Source: an uncultured Clostridia bacterium (GTDB taxonomy: Bacteria > Bacillota > Clostridia > UBA1381). Taken from it: a stretch of DNA of 29,520 nucleotides. The DNA is taken from contig CAKSIJ010000024.1 of assembly GCA_934462715.1 (NCBI GenBank), positions 1 through 29,520 of the forward strand, read 5' to 3'. Below are positions 26,716-29,520 of this stretch, piece by piece. Positions within the stretch are counted from its first letter, which is position 1, and each line of letters begins with the position of its first letter. The notes below the pieces were generated by a model that made no database searches, had not been told where the DNA came from, and saw only the letters and a list, made by a program, of their open reading frames with translations. The position numbers and the translations under genes are program-made.

Positions 26716-28578
26716 ATGAATATAAGGGTAACAAACGGTATCGAATTGGAAGAAGCTCTCAAAAACAATACTAACCCAGACGAAGATTTAAACATTTCAG
26801 CCGCACCCGGCACATATGAAATATGTCATACGCTTAATATAGCAAGGAGTAACGTATCGGTAACCGGTGAAAATAATGCGGTAAAATTAAAAGGCAGCAA
26901 GACCATCAGCATTGATAATTTGCCGATTGTCAATAATATTGTGACCGTAGATTTGAAAGAACACGGAATTAATGACGCAGGCAAATTCGGTCTGGGGCCT
27001 TTCGATGATTTCTGGGAGATTTATGATATTCCCAAACCTTATATGACGGAGTACGGACCCGGTATGGAGGTTTTTTGCAATGAAAAAATCATGCCGATAG
27101 CAAGATATCCGAAAGACGGATTTATGCGTATAAAAAAGTCGCTCGGCGATACTCCGATGAGTTTCAGAGGAAGGCAGAACGGTACTCTTGAAGGTAAATT
27201 TATACCGAACGATGATATTGTGAAAACTTGGGACGATTATAAAAATATATTGCTTATCGGATATTGGAGCAACGACTGGGCAACACAGCGCCATACGATT
27301 GAGAGCATAGACAAAAACACAGGTGAAATAGATGTGACAAAACCGTATCACTGCTTCGGCTATCGTGACGGGGAATGTTTTACGGAAAAAGATGGTGGTA
27401 AGTTTTATGCTATAAACGTTAAAAATGCCGTTCAAAATCCGGGAGAGTGGTATATCGACAGGGAAAATATGGTTTTGTATTTATACCCTTACGAAAATCA
27501 GAAGTATATAAACATTTCTTGCGCCGATGATTTGTTTTATGCCGATGGAGTAAATAATATAAAAATTTCGGGCTTTGATATTTCCGAGTGCAGAAAATCG
27601 GGAATTATGCTTGAAAACTGCTCGGATGTTTTTATTTCCGGCATTAATGTAAAAAATGTCGGCGCATGGGGTATTCTTGCCGAAAACTGTATGAATACTA
27701 CAATACAGAAATGTGAAATATCGCAGACAGGCGGAGGCGGAATCGGCGTGAACGGCGGTGACAGAAAAAATCTTGTTTCTTCGGAAAACATAATCAGAAA
27801 ATGCACAGTTCACGATATTTCGAGATGGTATAAAACATATATGGCGGCACTTGATATATCGGGAGTCGGCTGTACATTATCGGAGAATTATGTTTATGAC
27901 GTCCCCCATTTCGGTATCGTATTTGCGGGAAATAACCATATTATTGAAAAAAATGAAATAAAAAATGCCTGCTACGAATCAAATGACGCAGGTGCAATTT
28001 ACAGCGGCAGAAACTATACATACTACGGAAATATAATCAGATATAATTATCTTCATGATTTATCGGGGTGTGATAACTGTGGTTGTATCGGTCTGTATTT
28101 TGATGATGCGATGTCATCGGCTGATGTATACGGGAACGTATTTGCCAATATCCCGTATATCGGACTGCTGTTGGGAGGCGGACGTGATTTTAAAATTCAT
28201 GACAATATGTTTATTAACTGTAAGATGTCAATAATGTATGACCAACGTGCAGCAGAGTGGAAGTCACTGTATCAAAGACTGACTGACAGGCTTAATGAGG
28301 TTGACATTTCAAGCGACACATGGAAAAATGCGTATCCTTCGCTTTCGGAGATAAGAAATAACGATATGTTTATGCCAATCGGAAATTCTATTACGGGAAA
28401 TACCGTTATAGGCGGCGATGGATTTGCACTTCAAAAGGAAAGCCTTATTGATATTACAATAATTAAAAATAATAAATTCAGTATGCCGCACTTTCCGGAA
28501 CCGCATGATAAATATCATGACGAAGGCTGGTTTTATATTAACACAATGCAAAATACCGGTAAATCCGGTATTAATTGA
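26716..28578 (+). CDS. Cytoplasmic parallel beta-helix glycoside hydrolase-like enzyme (third paralogue)
   Basis: This 620-residue protein has no signal peptide, so it should act inside the cell on imported oligosaccharides. The start ATG 26716 has AAAGGAAA 12-15 bp upstream; a GTG at 26689 is in frame but lacks a site. The whole length is the catalytic unit of the two secreted paralogues without accessory domains. It has an N-terminal strand region, ARYPKDGFM (residues 129-137), IGYWSNDWA (181-189), AVQNPGEWYIDRENMVLYLYP (238-258, in two parts: AVQNPGEWYI and DRENMVLYLYP), beta-helix repeats, NDAGAIYSGR (Asp424) and GLYFDDAMS (Asp463/464). The aspartates are about 40 residues apart, as in the paralogues. 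GH120/GH141-type exo-activity is plausible; family and substrate need a profile search. Confidence 0.85.
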   Translation: MNIRVTNGIELEEALKNNTNPDEDLNISAAPGTYEICHTLNIARSNVSVTGENNAVKLKGSKTISIDNLPIVNNIVTVDLKEHGINDAGKFGLGPFDDFWEIYDIPKPYMTEYGPGMEVFCNEKIMPIARYPKDGFMRIKKSLGDTPMSFRGRQNGTLEGKFIPNDDIVKTWDDYKNILLIGYWSNDWATQRHTIESIDKNTGEIDVTKPYHCFGYRDGECFTEKDGGKFYAINVKNAVQNPGEWYIDRENMVLYLYPYENQKYINISCADDLFYADGVNNIKISGFDISECRKSGIMLENCSDVFISGINVKNVGAWGILAENCMNTTIQKCEISQTGGGGIGVNGGDRKNLVSSENIIRKCTVHDISRWYKTYMAALDISGVGCTLSENYVYDVPHFGIVFAGNNHIIEKNEIKNACYESNDAGAIYSGRNYTYYGNIIRYNYLHDLSGCDNCGCIGLYFDDAMSSADVYGNVFANIPYIGLLLGGGRDFKIHDNMFINCKMSIMYDQRAAEWKSLYQRLTDRLNEVDISSDTWKNAYPSLSEIRNNDMFMPIGNSITGNTVIGGDGFALQKESLIDITIIKNNKFSMPHFPEPHDKYHDEGWFYINTMQNTGKSGIN

Positions 28579-28619
28579 ATACCACAAAGTTTTTATATAA
28601 TTAAATATTAACGGTATTA

Positions 28620-28815
28620 TTAATGAGTTCGGTATTGTTTCGGACTCATTTTTTTAGTTTCATAGAAATTCGTTCGTTGTTGCAGTAATCAATATATATT
28701 TTTAATTCATCAATGAACGCATTAACACTATCAAATTTTGCACTATAAAACATCTCAATTTTTAATCTGCAAAAAAAGTTTTCCTTAACAAGAGTTAACA
28801 TAACAATTTTCGCTT
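28620..28815 (-). pseudogene. Frameshifted 3' end of an IS3-family (IS150-like) transposase
   Basis: This is the catalytic end of an OrfB-type DDE transposase on the minus strand. One frame reads KENFFCRLKIEMFYSAKFDS and continues to CNNERISMKLKK before a premature stop at 28646. Shifting one base in the seven-A tract restores the family ending MSPKQYRTH and a stop at 28620-28622. Upstream, a second frameshift separates NCYVNS (the family's NCYDNS) from KENFF. The N-terminal part of the transposase and the insertion-sequence ends were not found, so this is a decayed fragment. Confidence 0.85.
28622..28655 (+). terminator. Intrinsic terminator for plus-strand transcription, inside transposase relic
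   Basis: ATGAGTTCG (28623-28631) pairs with CGGACTCAT (28641-28649) with one G-T pair and a 9-nt loop, followed by seven T (28649-28655). It lies 44 bp after the stop of the cytoplasmic enzyme gene and should end its transcript. The same bases encode the MSPKQYRTH tail of the transposase on the other strand. Confidence 0.75.
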
Positions 28816-28915
28816 TGTTATAGTGCAATAAAGAAAAAATGCGTTTTCAAAATATGTTGGTTACACAATAAAAAATACGTTCAACCGGCGTCTTTATGCA
28901 GATTTTCGGGTATTA

Positions 28916-28934
28916 AGAGTGGCTTGTCCTATCG
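28916..28934 (+). repeat. Distant inverted copy of the recombinase-leader sequence
   Basis: AGAGTGGCTTGTCCTATC here matches AGAGTTGGTTTGTCCTATC on the minus strand at 923-941 with one mismatch and one gap. The two copies are inverted with respect to each other and bracket the whole glycan locus. The surrounding stretch 28830-28957 shows nothing else I can name. Confidence 0.4.
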
Positions 28935-28957
28935 TATATTTTTATAAAAGGTTGTTC

Positions 28958-29221
28958 TTACAGGATCGTACCATCTGCTGCCAAATCCTCATACAAATTT
29001 GTCAGAGCATCGCCTGTAACGGCGATTGAAGCAGCGTTGAACGGAGAGCCTTGCGCACTTTGCGGAAATACGCTTGCTCCGTTATCAGCATAGTATTCGG
29101 CACTGTTCATTTTGAGCCACTCTTCGGGAGGTGCGCCTTTTGAGAGCTGAGTTACAAGCGCTCCAACCATTTCCAGATGACCTAATTCTTCGGTACCTAT
29201 ATCGTAATCAAAATGCTCCTT
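28958..29221 (-). pseudogene. Internal fragment of a manganese catalase / CotJC-family protein
   Basis: The minus-strand frame reads EHFDYDIGTEELGHLE then MVGALVTQLSKG, SAEYYADNGASVFPQ and GDALTNLYEDLAADGTIL. This is the central part of the manganese-catalase/CotJC family, including the Glu-Glu-x-x-His metal-ligand segment. The start is missing (upstream of 29221 the frame turns to unrelated sequence and a stop) and the end stops after GTIL, where intact members continue with another ligand helix. It is a truncated, nonfunctional remnant. CotJC is a spore-coat component, a hint that the host lineage sporulates. Confidence 0.85.
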
Positions 29222-29328
29222 TTGATAAAAATGACATAAAACTTACCGAAATACCTGTATTTGAACGATGTTTAAAATATGGAACAAGTCCTGATTATAT
29301 ACCTAAAAAAAAACAAAGAAAAACTTGA
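29222..29328 (+). other. Unidentified coding-like fragment at the catalase break point
   Basis: From about 29222 the plus strand encodes DKNDIKLTEIPVFERCL and then KYGTSPDYIPKKKQRKT before a stop at 29328. It has the look of a real protein C-terminus with a basic tail, but no start codon of its own; the apparent upstream reading lies inside the catalase relic on the opposite strand. It is probably the tail of a lost gene joined here by a deletion. I do not recognise the family. Confidence 0.35.
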
Positions 29329-29419
29329 GATGATAGTTAATGTTAAATTATATGCTTAATAAAGTTGAAAATCAATAATAATGGTACGTTTTATTTTTGT
29401 GGAAAGGAAGTGAAAACCT

Positions 29420-29520
29420 ATGTCAATACAATTTGAATACTTCTACGGAAGTCAAGCGGAGCAGTTTTCGTTTTACCGTATTCCAAAAATCCTATTTACC
29501 GATGAAACGCTTTCCGGAAT
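29420..29520 (+). CDS. RepA_N-type replication initiator, N-terminus (cut by window edge)
   Basis: An ATG at 29420 behind GGAAAGGAAG (29401-29410) opens a frame that runs off the window. The visible 33 residues, MSIQFEYFYGSQAEQF then SFYRIPKILFTDE, match the well-known beginning of RepA_N replication initiators (FYRIPKxLFTxE) found on clostridial plasmids and Tn1549-type conjugative elements. Such a gene usually heads the replication/conjugation module, with partition and type IV secretion genes after it. Its presence suggests an integrative conjugative element continues to the right. Confidence 0.8.
   Translation, partial: MSIQFEYFYGSQAEQFSFYRIPKILFTDETLSG

Noticed and set aside
26887..27435. 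A 182-codon minus-strand open frame inside the third beta-helix gene
   Set aside because: It is a shadow frame: the plus strand encodes conserved enzyme motifs over the same bases, and no start signal precedes the minus frame.
29131..29328. A 65-codon plus-strand ORF as a real gene
   Set aside because: Its first half is antisense to the catalase/CotJC fragment and it has no ribosome site; only the second half looks like true protein, so it is reported as a fragment.

Overview
The window looks like part of a low-GC, Gram-positive, probably spore-forming gut Clostridia genome. The signs are AT-rich codon use, strong AGGAGG-type ribosome binding sites, SLH-anchored surface proteins, a YesM/YesN-type two-component system and a CotJC/manganese-catalase relic. 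The mix of SLH proteins and secreted parallel beta-helix carbohydrate enzymes recalls pectin-degrading Clostridia such as Monoglobus, but that is a guess from architecture only. There are no rRNA genes, tRNA genes or CRISPR arrays.

Layout. (1) Positions 1-1310 belong to a mobile element: a large serine recombinase (minus strand, cut by the left edge), a tiny TnpW-like protein and a GC-rich structured segment. (2) Positions 1380-4474 hold an AraC-type response regulator and a YesM-type histidine kinase. (3) Positions 4476-26414 are one co-oriented run of eight genes: two CUT1 permeases, a solute-binding lipoprotein, two very large secreted multi-domain proteins with repeated beta modules (the second SLH-anchored), an SLH S-layer-like protein, and two secreted parallel beta-helix enzymes. 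(4) Positions 26600-28578 hold a third beta-helix enzyme with no signal peptide, under its own promoter. (5) Positions 28580-29330 are a graveyard: a frameshifted IS3-family transposase end, a manganese-catalase/CotJC fragment and an unidentified fragment. (6) At 29420 a RepA_N-type replication initiator of the kind carried by integrative conjugative elements begins and runs off the right edge.

How the genes fit together. The proposed picture is a Gram-positive polysaccharide utilisation locus. Surface proteins hold or bind a plant or host glycan, two secreted beta-helix enzymes cut it, the binding protein and two permeases import the oligosaccharides, and the cytoplasmic beta-helix enzyme finishes them. 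The substrate cannot be read from sequence; pectin- or hemicellulose-type glycans are plausible.

The clearest new signal is regulatory. An 18-bp element, AATCAAAATTGCGCCTTG, occurs as a tandem pair spaced 21-22 bp in front of both the regulator gene and the transporter operon. In both places the downstream copy ends on the -35 box and sits exactly 38 bp from the -10. This is what an AraC-type response regulator needs to activate its target operon and its own gene. A second theme is domain shuffling: the large surface proteins and the enzymes share Ig-like and helical modules that I cannot match to a named family. The locus lies between a recombinase module and a RepA gene, so it may be cargo of an integrative element.
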